64,000 nucleotides of DNA from Hyperoodon ampullatus (lineage: Eukaryota; Chordata; Mammalia; Artiodactyla; Ziphiidae), in assembly GCA_949752795.1 (NCBI GenBank), contig CATKHW010000058.1, positions 1,116,001-1,180,000 on the forward strand. Direction: 5' to 3'. Made by a program: the position numbers and the translations under genes. A model generated the notes under the pieces. It searched no databases. It was not told where the DNA came from and saw only the letters and a program-made list of their open reading frames with translations. Below are positions 40,001 through 53,912 of the stretch, piece by piece (within the stretch, counting starts at the first letter, position 1; each line of letters begins with the position of its first letter).

Positions 40001-41739
40001 CTTGTTATGCTGATGGGCGGGATGTAAATTGCCAACTGCCTCTCTGGAGGAGTGCATTCTGTTCCCTAAAACAAGTAAAGAACAGAGCTACAGAGCCAAG
40101 GGCACTACCAGTCTAGGGAATATACCTTGGGAAAACTGAAAATCAATAAGACAGAGCCACCCCAAAATTTAGGGCTGCACTGCATACAAGGACCTCAACT
40201 TGGATACACCTTAAGTATCCCAGAAAATATAAACATGGTTCAAAAAATTGTGGTACTTACGTACGATGGAATATCCCTCAGCCATGAAATCAATGTCATA
40301 AGACCAGTAGCAGCAAAATGGGTGGATTCAGGTACGATGATTCTAAGTGAAATAAGTCACACAGAAAAAGAAACTTATCATAAGATATCACTTATGAAGA
40401 TCCTGTAAACATGGCTACACTTGAACTGAGTTAGGAAAGAGGACAGTGTCTCACATTTAGAAAACACTCTTATACCTGCTTAAGGGGGAAGGAGAGGTGG
40501 GGTGATGCATAAAACCAGAGTTTGATATAAGCACAGGTACCGTTCCAAAAACCAACTATGGAATAGACAAGACCTACACCGTCCTCAGCGAAAGGGACTC
40601 AAAACCCCATATTTCCCGCAGAGGAAAATATCTGACTAGTAAGAATCTTAAAACCTATGTATTGATATGTCTCCGTAAGGGAATCAAGTGTGTCTAGACT
40701 GGCATAAACATGGCAGCGAGAATCAGCTCAAACCCACTATAAAAAGGAATTTCAAAAACAAAACAAAAAAACTGGGAAATTCTTTACAATTCCTTCAGGG
40801 TCTCTGATGAAAGCTGGAATGACCCTATCTACAACGACAGCTGGATGTGGCATAAGGAGGGACACTTGGGACTGAGACGGTTGGTGAGATTGGGTGAGCA
40901 AATGCAGACCCTTTAAAGCAATAATGCATGGCACCCATTCCATGGGTCCGAACTCTCCAGGTTGAAGGGAATATTACTACAGCTATAACATGTGCGGGAA
41001 ACCTAGAGAACGGACACACTGTGAATACGAAAGGTTTCTAAAACTCAACGCATAGTCCCTCTCCTGGTGCTCCGGTTTGACTTTCCGTCTGCTTTACTAT
41101 CAACCTCCCAACTTGGAGAGACAGCCCCTTTAACCTCTTGGTTCGCACAGGTTGCCAATTTGGCAGAGGATGAAAGGGAAGAGGGAGAACCAATGAGAGA
41201 GTAGCTGTTAGGCATTTGGACGGGCACATATCACTGTAATTTCCCGGCAGGAAGAAGAATTAACCAAATTCTCAGCCACCCACCGGGAACCAGTATAGGT
41301 CCTGAACCAAAATTTTGGACTTGCGGTCAGCTCACCAAAAACGAGTTGAAAAATGGAGCTCAGGGGCACAGCAATTCACAAACTGGCCGAGTAATAAAGG
41401 ACAACTATCGTCCAAAAATCTGTTGAGGGAAGGCAACGAGGCGGACTTGAAAGCGAGGCAGAATAGCAGGAAACAGATTTCAAGAGGTACGTTGGAATCG
41501 CCTTTAAAGCACAGGAAGAGGGGCACAACTTCGACAATGATGCACTTGGCCAAAAAGGGCGTATGCGTTTTCTCCTGAATATATTCAGGAGAAAACGCAT
41601 ACGCCCTTTTTGGCCAAGCAAGCAAGCGGGCAATGCAAATCTGCACTACAAAGAAGTATCACTTCCCACCGGTCAAAAGGGACATCCACAAAATGTGTAA
41701 GAACAAGAAAGGCAAGACAGGCCCTGGAGAACAGGGAGC
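40001..41739 (+). repeat. Satellite monomer U24
   Basis: Marked by agaggacagt (near 40438) with gacggttgg. I noticed no difference from U31. Palindrome 41545-41618, perfect. Confidence 0.97.
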
Positions 41740-43478
41740 CTTGTTATGCTGATGGGCGGGATGTAAATTGCCAACTGCCTCTCTGGAGGAGTGCATTCTG
41801 TTCCCTAAAACAAGTAAAGAACAGAGCTACAGAGCCAAGGGCACTACCAGCCTAGGGAATATACCTTGGGAAAACTGAAAATCAATAAGACATAGCCACC
41901 CCAAAATTTAGGGCTGCACTGCATACAAGGACCTCAACTTGGATACACCTTAAGTATCCCAGAAAATATAAACATGGTTCAAAAAATTGTGGTACTTACG
42001 TACGATGGAATATCCCTCAGCCATGAAATCAATGTCATAAGACCAGTAGCAGCAAAATGGGTGGATTCAGGTACGATGATTCTAACTGAAATAAGTCACA
42101 CAGAAAAAGAAACTTATCATAAGATATCACTTATGAAGATCCTGTAAACATGGCTACACTTGAACTGAGTTAGGAAAGAGAACAGTGTCTCACATTTAGA
42201 AAACACTCTTATACCTGCTTAAGGGGAAAGGAGAGGTGGGGTGATGCATAAAACCAGAGTTTGATATAAGCACAGGTACCGTTCCAAAAACCAACTATGG
42301 AATAGACAAGACCTACACCGTCCTCAGCGAAAGGGACTCAAAACCCCATATTTCCCGCAGAGGAAAATATCTGACTAGTAAGAATCTTAAAACCTATGTA
42401 TTGATATGTCTCCGTAAGGGAATCAAGTGTGTCTAGACTGGCATAAACATGGCAGCGAGAATCAGCTCAAACCCACTATAAAAAGGAATTTCAAAAACAA
42501 AACAAAAAAACTGGGAAATTCTTTACAATTCCTTCAGGGTCTCTGATGAAAGCTGGAATGACCCTATCTACAACGACAGCTGGATGTGGCATAAGGAGGG
42601 ACACTTGGGACTGAGACGATTGGTGAGATTGGGTGAGCAAATGCAGACCCTTTAAAGCAATAATGCATGGCACCCATTCCATGGGTCCGAACTCTCCAGG
42701 TTGAAGGGAATATTACTACAGATATAACATGTGCGGGAAACCTAGAGAACGGACACACTGTGAATACAAAAGGTTTCTAAAACTCAACGCATAGTCCCTC
42801 TCCTGGTGCTCCGGTTTGACTTTCCGTCTGCTTTACTATCAACCTCCCAACTTGGAGAGACAGCCCCTTTAACCTCTTGGTTCGCACAGGTTGCCAATTT
42901 GGCAGAGGATGAAAGGGAAGAGGGAGAACCAGTGAGAGAGTAGCTGTTAGGCATTTGGACGGGCACATATCACTGTAATTTCCCGGCAGGAAGAAGAATT
43001 AACCAAATTCTCAGCCACCCACCGGGAACCAGTATAGGTCCTGAACCAAAATTTTGGACTTGCGGTCAGCTCACCAAAAACGAGTTGAAAAATGGAGCTC
43101 AGGGGCACAGCAATTCACAAACTGGCCGAGTAATAAAGGACAACTATCGTCCAAAAATCTGTTGAGGGAAGGCAACGAGGCGGACTTGAAAGCGAGGCAG
43201 AATAGCAGGAAACAGATTTCAAGAGGTACGTTGGAATCGCCTTTAAAGCACAGGAAGAGGGGCACAACTTCGACAATGATGCACTTGGCCAAAAAGGGCG
43301 TATGCGTTTTCTCCTGAATATATTCAGGAGAAAACGCATACGCCCTTTTTGGCCAAGCAAGCAAGTGGGCAATGCAAATCTGCACTACAAAGAAGTATCA
43401 CTTCCCACCGGTCAAAAGGGACATCCACAAAATGTGTAAGAACAAGAAAGGCAAGACAGGCCCTGGAGAACAGGGAGC
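41740..43478 (+). repeat. Satellite monomer U25
   Basis: Marked by gacatagcc (near 41889), tctaactgaa (42081-42090), ggggaaagg, cagatataac (near 42720), aatacaaaagg, accagtgaga and caagtgggc. U32 shares all but cagatataac; the right part of U34 shares cagatataac, aatacaaaagg, accagtgaga and caagtgggc. First unit with accagcctag. Palindrome 43284-43357, perfect. Confidence 0.97.
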
Positions 43479-45217
43479 CTTGTTATGCTGATGGGCGGGA
43501 TGTAAATTGCCAACTGCCTCTCTGGAGGAGTGCATTCTGTTCCCTAAAACAAGTAAAGAACAGAGCTACAGAGCCAAGGGCACTACCAGCCTAGGGAATA
43601 TACCTTGGGAAAACTGAAAATCAATAAGACAGAGCCACCCCAAAATTTAGGGCTGCACTGCATACAAGGACCTCAACTTGGATACACCTTAAGTATCCCA
43701 GAAAATATAAACATGGTTCAAAAAATTGTGGTACTTATGTACGATGGAATATCCCTCAGCCATGAAATCAATGTCATAAGACCAGTAGCAGCAAAATGGG
43801 TGGATTCAGGTACGATGATTCTAAGTGAAATAAGTCACACAGAAAAAGAAACTTATCATAAGATATCACTTATGAAGATCCTGTAAACATGGCTACACTT
43901 GAACTGAGTTAGGAAAGAGAACAGTGTCTCACATTTAGAAAACACTCTTATACCTGCTTAAGGGGGAAGGAGAGGTGGGGTGATGAATAAAACCAGAGTT
44001 TGATATAAGCACAGGTACCGTTCCAAAAACCAACTATGGAATAGACAAGACCTACACCGTCCTCAGCGAAAGGGACTCAAAACCCCATATTTCCCGCAGA
44101 GGAAAATATCTGACTAGTAAGAATCTTAAAACCTATGTATTGATATGTCTCCGTAAGGGAATCAAGTGTGTCTAGACTGGCATAAACATGGCAGCGAGAA
44201 TCAGCTCAAACCCACTATAAAAAGGAATTTCAAAAACAAAACAAAAAAACTGGGAAATTCTTTACAATTCCTTCAGGGTCTCTGATGAAAGCTGGAATGA
44301 CCCTATCTACAACGACAGCTGGATGTGGCATAAGGAGGGACACTTGGGACTGAGACGATTGGTGAGATTGGGTGAGCAAATGCAGACCCTTTAAAGCAAT
44401 AATGCATGGCACCCATTCCATGGGTCCGAACTCTCCAGGTTGAAGGGAATATTACTACAGCTATAACATGTGCGGGAAACCTAGAGAACGGACACACTGT
44501 GAATACGAAAGGTTTCTAAAACTCAACGCATAGTCCCTCTCCTGGTGCTCCGGTTTGACTTTCCGTCTGCTTTACTATCAACCTCCCAACTTGGAGAGAC
44601 AGCCCCTTTAACCTCTTGGTTCGCACAGGTTGCCAATTTGGCAGAGGATGAAAGGGAAGAGGGAGAACCAATGAGAGAGTAGCTGTTAGGCATTTGGACG
44701 GGCACATATCACTGTAATTTCCCGGCAGGAAGAAGAATTAACCAAATTCTCAGCCACCCACCGGGAACCAGTATAGGTCCTGAACCAAAATTTTGGACTT
44801 GCGGTCAGCTCACCAAAAACGAGTTGAAAAATGGAGCTCAGGGGCACAGCAATTCACAAACTGGCCGAGTAATAAAGGACAACTATCGTCCAAAAATCTG
44901 TTGAGGGAAGGCAACGAGGCGGACTTGAAAGCGAGGCAGAATAGCAGGAAACAGATTTCAAGAGGTACGTTGGAATCGCCTTTAAAGCACAGGAAGAGGG
45001 GCACAACTTCGACAATGATGCACTTGGCCAAAAAGGGCGTATGCGTTTTCTCCTGAATATATTCAGGAGAAAACGCATACGCCCTTTTTGGCCAAGCAAG
45101 CAAGCGGGCAATGCAAATCTGCACTACAAAGAAGTATCACTTCCCACCGGTCAAAAGGGACATCCACAAAATGTGTAAGAACAAGAAAGGCAAGACAGGC
45201 CCTGGAGAACAGGGAGC
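43479..45217 (+). repeat. Satellite monomer U26
   Basis: Marked by acttatgtac near 43735 and tgatgaataa (43981-43990). U35 shares both; U33 shares only the second. Palindrome 45023-45096, perfect. Confidence 0.97.
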
Positions 45218-46956
45218 CTTGTTATGCTGATGGGCGGGATGTAAATTGCCAACTGCCTCTCTGGAGGAGTGCATTCTGTTCCCTAAAACAAGTAAAGAAC
45301 AGAGCTACAGAGCCAAGGGCACTACCAGCCTAGGGAATATACCTTGGGAAAACTGAAAATCAATAAGACAGAGCCACCCCAAAATTTAGGGCTGCACTGC
45401 ATACAAGGACCTCAACTTGGATACACCTTAAGTATCCCAGAAAATATAAACATGGTTCAAAAAATTGTGGTACTTACGTACGATGGAATATCCCTCAGCC
45501 ATGAAATCAATGTCATAAGACCAGTAGCAGCAAAATGGGTGGATTCAGGTACGATGATTCTAAGTGAAATAAGTCACACAGAAAAAGAAACTTATCATAA
45601 GATATCACTTATGAAGATCCTGTAAACATGGCTACACTTGAACTGAGTTAGGAAAGAGAACAGTGTCTCACATTTAGAAAACACTCTTATACCTGCTTAA
45701 GGGGGAAGGAGAGGTGGGGTGATGCATAAAACCAGAGTTTGATATAAGCACAGGTACCGTTCCAAAAACCAACTATGGAATAGACAAGACCTACACCGTC
45801 CTCAGCGAAAGGGACTCAAAACCCCATATTTCCCGCAGAGGAAAATATCTGACTAGTAAGAATCTTAAAACCTATGTATTGATATGTCTCCATAAGGGAA
45901 TCAAGTGTGTCTAGACTGGCATAAACATGGCAGCGAGAATCAGCTCAAACCCACTATAAAAAGGAATTTCAAAAACAAAACAAAAAAACTGGGAAATTCT
46001 TTACAATTCCTTCAGGGTCTCTGATGAAAGCTGGAATGACCCTATCTACAACGACAGCTGGATGTGGCATAAGGAGGGACACTTGGGACTGAGACGATTG
46101 GTGAGATTGGGTGAGCAAATGCAGACCCTTTAAAGCAATAATGCATGGCACCCATTCCATGGGTCCGAACTCTCCAGGTTGAAGGGAATATTACTACAGC
46201 TATAACATGTGCGGGAAACCTAGAGAACGGACACACTGTGAATACGAAAGGTTTCTAAAACTCAACGCATAGTCCCTCTCCTGGTGCTCCGGTTTGACTT
46301 TCCGTCTGCTTTACTATCAACCTCCCAACTTGGAGAGACAGCCCCTTTAACCTCTTGGTTCGCACAGGTTGCCAATTTGGCAGAGGATGAAAGGGAAGAG
46401 GGAGAACCAGTGAGAGAGTAGCTGTTAGGCATTTGGACGGGCACATATCACTGTAATTTCCCGGCAGGAAGAAGAATTAACCAAATTCTCAGCCACCCAC
46501 CGGGAACCAGTATAGGTCCTGAACCAAAATTTTGGACTTGCGGTCAGCTCACCAAAAACGAGTTGAAAAATGGAGCTCAGGGGCACAGCAATTCACAAAC
46601 TGGCCGAGTAATAAAGGACAACTATCGTCCAAAAATCTGTTGAGGGAAGGCAACGAGGCGGACTTGAAAGCGAGGCAGAATAGCAGGAAACAGATTTCAA
46701 GAGGTACGTTGGAATCACCTTTAAAGCACAGGAAGAGGGGCACAACTTCGACAATGATGCACTTGGCCAAAAAGGGCGTATGCGTTTTCTCCTGAATATA
46801 TTCAGGAGAAAACGCATACGCCCTTTTTGGCCAAGCAAGCAAGCGGGCAATGCAAATCTGCACTACAAAGAAGTATCACTTCCCACCGGTCAAAAGGTAC
46901 ATCCACAAAATGTGTAAGAACAAGAAAGGCAAGACAGGCCCTGGAGAACAGGGAGC
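45218..46956 (+). repeat. Satellite monomer U27
   Basis: Marked by ccataagg, accagtgaga, ggaatcacct (46711-46720) and caaaaggtac (46891-46900). U36 shares all four. Palindrome 46762-46835, perfect. Confidence 0.97.
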
Positions 46957-48695
46957 CTTGTTATGCTGATGGGCGGGATGTAAATTGCCAACTGCCTCTC
47001 TGGAGGAGTGCATTCTGTTCCCTAAAACAAGTAAAGAACAGAGCTACAGAGCCAAGGGCACTACCAGCCTAGGGAATATACCTTGGGAAAACTGAAAATC
47101 AATAAGACAGAGCCACCCCAAAATTTAGGGCTGCACTGCATACAAGGACCTCAACTTGGATACACCTTAAGTATCCCAGAAAATATAAACATGGTTCAAA
47201 AAATTGTGGTACTTACGTACGATGGAATATCCCTCAGCCATGAAATCAATGTCATAAGACCAGTAGCAGCAAAATGGGTGGATTCAGGTACGATGATTCT
47301 AAGTGAAATAAGTCACACAGAAAAAGAAACTTATCATAAGATATCACTTATGAAGATCCTGTAAACATGGCTACACTTGAACTGAGTTAGGAAAGAGAAC
47401 AGTGTCTCACATTTAGAAAACACTCTTATACCTGCTTAAGGGGAAAGGAGAGGTGGGGTGATGCATAAAACCAGAGTTTGATATAAGCACAGGTACCGTT
47501 CCAAAAACCAACTATGGAATAGACAAGACCTACACCGTCCTCAGCGAAAGGGACTCAAAACCCCATATTTCCCGCAGAGGAAAATATCTGACTAGTAAGA
47601 ATCTTAAAACCTATGTATTGATATGTCTCCATAAGGGAATCAAGTGTGTCTAGACTGGCATAAACATGGCAGCGAGAATCAGCTCAAACCCACTATAAAA
47701 AGGAATTTCAAAAACAAAACAAAAAAATTGGGAAATTCTTTGCAATTCCTTCAGGGTCTCTGATGAAGGCTGGAATGACCCTATCTACAACGACAGCTGG
47801 ATGTGGCATAAGGAGGGACACTTGGGACTGGGACGATTGGTGAGATTGGGTGAGCAAATGCAGACACTTTAAAGCAATAATGCATGGCACCCATTCCATG
47901 GGTCCGAACTCTCCAGGTTGAAGGGAATATTACTACAGCTATAACAAGTGCGGGAAACCTAGAGAACGGACACACTGTGAATACGAAAGGTTTCTAAAAC
48001 TCAACGCATAGTCCCTCCCCTGGTGCTCCGGTTTGACTTTCCGTCTGCTTTACTATCAACCTCCCAACTTGGAGAGACAGCCCCTTTAACCTCTTGGTTC
48101 GCACAGGTTGCCAATTTGGCAGAGGATGAAAGGGAAGAGGGAGAACTAATGAGAGAGTAGCTGTTAGGCATTTGGACGGGCACATATCACTGTAATTTCC
48201 CGGCAGGAAGAAGAATTAACCAAATTCTCAGCCACCCACCGGGAACCAGTATAGGTCCTGAACCAAAATTTTGGACTTGCGGTCAGCTCACCAAAAGCGA
48301 GTTGAAAAATGGAGCTCAGGGGCACAGCAATTCACAAACTGGCCGAGTAATAAAGGACAACTATCGTCCAAAAATCTGTTGAGGGAAGGCAACGAGGCGG
48401 ACTTGAAAGCGAGGCAGAATAGCAGGAAACAGATTTCAAGAGGTACGTTGGAATCGCCTTTAAAGCACAGGAAGAGGGGCACAACTTCGACAATGATGCA
48501 CTTGGCCAAAAAGGGCGTATGCGTTTTCTCCTGAATATATTCAGGAGAAAACGCATACGCCCTTTTTGGCCAAGCAAGCAAGCGGGCAATGCAAATCTGC
48601 ACTACAAAGAAGTATCACTTCCCACCGGTCAAAAGGGACATCCACAAAATGTGTAAGAACAAGAAAGGCAAGACAGGCCCTGGAGAACAGGGAGC
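46957..48695 (+). repeat. Satellite monomer U28 (mosaic)
   Basis: Left part resembles U25-U27 (accagcctag, aaggacctca, ggggaaagg with A at 47444). Right part is U21-like from 47728 onward (attggg, gggactggga, agacacttt, aacaagtg, ctcccctgg, gaactaatg, aaaagcgag). Palindrome 48501-48574, perfect. Confidence 0.96.
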
Positions 48696-50434
48696 CTTGT
48701 TATGCTGATGGGCGGGATGTAAATTGCCAACTGCCTCTCTGGAGGAGTGCATTCTGTTCCCTAAAACAAGTAAAGAACAGAGCTACAGAGCCAAGGGCAC
48801 TACCAGTCTAGGGAATATACCTTGGGAAAACTGAAAATCAATAAGACAGAGCCACCCCAAAATTTAGGGCTGCACTGCATACAAGGACCTGAACTTGGAT
48901 ACACCTTAAGTATCCCAGAAAATATAAACATGGTTCAAAAAATTGTGGTACTTACGTACGATGGAATATCCCTCAGCCATGAAATCAATGTCATAAGACC
49001 AGTAGCAGCAAAATGGGTGGATTCAGGTACGATGATTCTAAGTGAAATAAGTCACACAGAAAAAGAAACTTATCATAAGATATCACTTATGAAGATCCTG
49101 TAAACATGGCTACACTTGAACTGAGTTAGGAAAGAGAACAGTGTCTCACATTTAGAAAACACTCTTATACCTGCTTAAGGGGGAAGGAGAGGTGGGGTGA
49201 TGCATAAAACCAGAGTTTGATATAAGCACAGGTACCGTTCCAAAAACCAACTATGGAATAGACAAGACCTACACCGTCCTCAGCGAAAGGGACTCAAAAC
49301 CCCATATTTCCCGCAGAGGAAAATATCTGACTAGTAAGAATCTTAAAACCTATGTATTGATATGTCTCCATAAGGGAATCAAGTGTGTCTAGACTGGCAT
49401 AAACATGGCAGCGAGAATCAGCTCAAACCCACTATAAAAAGGAATTTCAAAAACAAAACAAAAAAACTGGGAAATTCTTTACAATTCCTTCAGGGTCTCT
49501 GATGAAGGCTGGAATGACCCTATCTACAACGACAGCTGGATGTGGCATAAGGAGGGACACTTGGGACTGAGACGATTGGTGAGATTGGGTGAGCAAATGC
49601 AGACCCTTTAAAGCAAAAATGCATGGCACCCATTCCATGGGTCCGAACTCTCCAGGTTGAAGGGAATATTACTACAGCTATAACATGTGCGGGAAACCTA
49701 GAGAACGGACACACTGTGAATACGAAAGGTTTCTAAAAATCAACGCATAGTCCCTCTCCTGGTGCTCCGGTTTGACTTTCCGTCTGCTTTACTATCAACC
49801 TCCCAACTTGGAGAGACAGCCCCTTTAACCTCTTGGTTCGCACAGGTTGCCAATTTGGCAGAGGATGAAAGGGAAGAGGGAGAACCAATGAGAGAGTAGC
49901 TGTTAGGCATTTGGACGGGCACATATCACTGTAATTTCCCGGCAGGAAGAAGAATTAACCAAATTCTCAGCCACCCACCGGGAACCAGTATAGGTCCTGA
50001 ACCAAAATTTTGGACTTGCGGTCAGCTCACCAAAAATGAGTTGAAAAATGGAGCTCAGGGGCACAGCAATTCACAAACTGGCCGAGTAATAAAGGCCAAC
50101 TATCGTCCAAAAATCTGTTGAGGGAAGGCAACGAGGCGGACTTGAAAGCAAGGCAGAATAGCAGGAAACAGATTTCAAGAGGTACGTTGGAATCGCCTTT
50201 AAAGCACAGGAAGAGGGGCACAACTTCGACAATGATGCACTTGGCCAAAAAGGGCGTATGCGTTTTCTCCTGAATATATTCAGGAGAAAACGCATACGCC
50301 CTTTTTGGCCAAGCAAGCAAGCGGGCAATGCAAATCTGCACAACAAAGAAGTATCACTTCCCACCGGTCAAAAGGGACATCCACAAAATGTGTAAGAACA
50401 AGAAAGGCAAGACAGGCCCTGGAGAACAGGGAGC
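48696..50434 (+). repeat. Satellite monomer U29
   Basis: Copy of U22 (acctgaactt, caaaaatgag at 50031-50040, gcacaacaaa). It lacks the U22 private changes and has its own aaagcaaggc near 50145. Palindrome 50240-50313, perfect. Confidence 0.97.
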
Positions 50435-52173
50435 CTTATTATGCTGATGGGCGGGATGTAAATTGACAACTGCCTCTCTGGAGGAGTGCATTCTGTTCCC
50501 TAAAACAAGTAAAGAACAGAGCTACAGAGCCAAGGGCACTACCAGTCTAGGGAATATACCTTGGGAAAACTGAAAATCAATAAGACAGAGCCACCCCAAA
50601 ATTTAGGGCTGCACTGCATACAAGGGCCTCAACTTGGATACAACTTAAGTATCCCAGAAAATATAAACATGGTTCAAAAAATTGTGGTACTTACGTACGA
50701 TGGAATATCCCTCAGCCATGAAATCAATGTCATAAGACCAGCAGCAGCAAAATGGGTGGATTCAGGTACGATGATTCTAAGTGAAATAAGTCACACAGAA
50801 AAAGAAACCTATCATAAGATATCACCTATGAAGATCCTGTAAACATGGCTACACTTGAACTGAGTTAGGAAAGAGAACAGTGTCTCACATTTAGAAAACA
50901 CTCTTATACCTGCTTAAGGGGGAAGGATAGGTGGGGTGATGCATAAAACCAGAGTTTGATATAAGCACAGGTACCGTTCCAAAAACCAACTATGGAATAG
51001 ACAAGACCTACACCGTCCTCAGCGAAAGGGACTCAAAACCCCATATTTCCCGCAGAGGAAAATATCTAACTAGTAAGAATCTTAAAACCTATGTATTGAT
51101 ATGTCTCCATAAGGGAATCAAGTGTGTCTAGACTGGCATAAACATGGCAGCGAGAATCAGCTCAAACCCACTATAAAAAGGAATTTCAAAAACAAAACAA
51201 AAAAACTGGGAAATTCTTTACAATTCCTTCAGGGTCTCTGATGAAAGCTGGAATGACCCTATCTACAACGACAGCTGGATGTGGCATAAGGAGGGACACT
51301 TGGGACTGAGACGATTGGTGAGATTGGGTGAGCAAATGCAGACCCTTTAAAGCAATAATGCATGGCACCCATTCCATGGGTCCGAACTCTCCAGGTTGAA
51401 GGGAATATTACTACAGCTATAACATGTGCGGGAAACCTAGAGAACGGACACACTGTGAATACGAAAGGTTTCTAAAACTCAACGCATAGTCCCTCTCCTG
51501 GTGCTCCGGTTTGACTTTCCGTCTGCTTTACTATCAACCTCCCAACTTGGAGAGACAGCCCCTTTAACCTCTTGGTTCGCACAGGTTGCCAATTTGGCAG
51601 AGGATGAAAGGGAAGAGGGAGAACCAATGAGAGAGTAGCTGTTAGGCATTTGGACGGGCACATATCACTGTAATTTCCCGGCAGGAAGAAGAATTAACCA
51701 AATTCTCAGCCACCCACCGGGAACCAGTATAGGTCCTGAACCAAAATTTTGGACTTGCGGTCAGCTCACCAAAAACGAGTTGAAAAATGGAGCTCAGGGG
51801 CACAGCAATTCACAAACTGGCCGAGTAATAAAGGACAACTATCGTCCAAAAGTCTGTTGAGGGAAGGCAATGAGGCGGACTTGAAAGCGAGGCAGAATAG
51901 CAGGAAACAGATTTCAAGAGGTACGTTGGAATCGCCTTTAAAGCACAGGAAGAGGGGCACAACTTCGACAATGATGCACTTGGCCAAAAAGGGCGTATGC
52001 GTTTTCTCCTGAATATATTCAGGAGAAAACGCATACGCCCTTTTTGGCCAAGCAAGCAAGCGGGCAATGCAAATCTGCACTACAAAGAAGTATCACTTCC
52101 CACCGGTCAAAAGGGACATCCACAAAATGTGTAAGAACAAGAAAGGCAAGACAGGCCCTGGAGAACAGGGAGC
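50435..52173 (+). repeat. Satellite monomer U30
   Basis: Copy of U23 (ggaaggatag at 50921-50930, aatatctaac at 51061-51070, aaaagtctg, caatgaggc). Palindrome 51979-52052, perfect. Confidence 0.97.
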
Positions 52174-53912
52174 CTTGTTATGCTGATGGGCGGGATGTAA
52201 ATTGCCAACTGCCTCTCTGGAGGAGTGCATTCTGTTCCCTAAAACAAGTAAAGAACAGAGCTACAGAGCCAAGGGCACTACCAGTCTAGGGAATATACCT
52301 TGGGAAAACTGAAAATCAATAAGACAGAGCCACCCCAAAATTTAGGGCTGCACTGCATACAAGGACCTCAACTTGGATACACCTTAAGTATCCCAGAAAA
52401 TATAAACATGGTTCAAAAAATTGTGGTACTTACGTACGATGGAATATCCCTCAGCCATGAAATCAATGTCATAAGACCAGTAGCAGCAAAATGGGTGGAT
52501 TCAGGTACGATGATTCTAAGTGAAATAAGTCACACAGAAAAAGAAACTTATCATAAGATATCACTTATGAAGATCCTGTAAACATGGCTACACTTGAACT
52601 GAGTTAGGAAAGAGGACAGTGTCTCACATTTAGAAAACACTCTTATACCTGCTTAAGGGGGAAGGAGAGGTGGGGTGATGCATAAAACCAGAGTTTGATA
52701 TAAGCACAGGTACCGTTCCAAAAACCAACTATGGAATAGACAAGACCTACACCGTCCTCAGCGAAAGGGACTCAAAACCCCATATTTCCCGCAGAGGAAA
52801 ATATCTGACTAGTAAGAATCTTAAAACCTATGTATTGATATGTCTCCGTAAGGGAATCAAGTGTGTCTAGACTGGCATAAACATGGCAGCGAGAATCAGC
52901 TCAAACCCACTATAAAAAGGAATTTCAAAAACAAAACAAAAAAACTGGGAAATTCTTTACAATTCCTTCAGGGTCTCTGATGAAAGCTGGAATGACCCTA
53001 TCTACAACGACAGCTGGATGTGGCATAAGGAGGGACACTTGGGACTGAGACGGTTGGTGAGATTGGGTGAGCAAATGCAGACCCTTTAAAGCAATAATGC
53101 ATGGCACCCATTCCATGGGTCCGAACTCTCCAGGTTGAAGGGAATATTACTACAGCTATAACATGTGCGGGAAACCTAGAGAACGGACACACTGTGAATA
53201 CGAAAGGTTTCTAAAACTCAACGCATAGTCCCTCTCCTGGTGCTCCGGTTTGACTTTCCGTCTGCTTTACTATCAACCTCCCAACTTGGAGAGACAGCCC
53301 CTTTAACCTCTTGGTTCGCACAGGTTGCCAATTTGGCAGAGGATGAAAGGGAAGAGGGAGAACCAATGAGAGAGTAGCTGTTAGGCATTTGGACGGGCAC
53401 ATATCACTGTAATTTCCCGGCAGGAAGAAGAATTAACCAAATTCTCAGCCACCCACCGGGAACCAGTATAGGTCCTGAACCAAAATTTTGGACTTGCGGT
53501 CAGCTCACCAAAAACGAGTTGAAAAATGGAGCTCAGGGGCACAGCAATTCACAAACTGGCCGAGTAATAAAGGACAACTATCGTCCAAAAATCTGTTGAG
53601 GGAAGGCAACGAGGCGGACTTGAAAGCGAGGCAGAATAGCAGGAAACAGATTTCAAGAGGTACGTTGGAATCGCCTTTAAAGCACAGGAAGAGGGGCACA
53701 ACTTCGACAATGATGCACTTGGCCAAAAAGGGCGTATGCGTTTTCTCCTGAATATATTCAGGAGAAAACGCATACGCCCTTTTTGGCCAAGCAAGCAAGC
53801 GGGCAATGCAAATCTGCACTACAAAGAAGTATCACTTCCCACCGGTCAAAAGGGACATCCACAAAATGTGTAAGAACAAGAAAGGCAAGACAGGCCCTGG
53901 AGAACAGGGAGC
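52174..53912 (+). repeat. Satellite monomer U31
   Basis: Copy of U24 (agaggacagt at 52611-52620, gacggttgg). Palindrome 53718-53791, perfect. Confidence 0.97.
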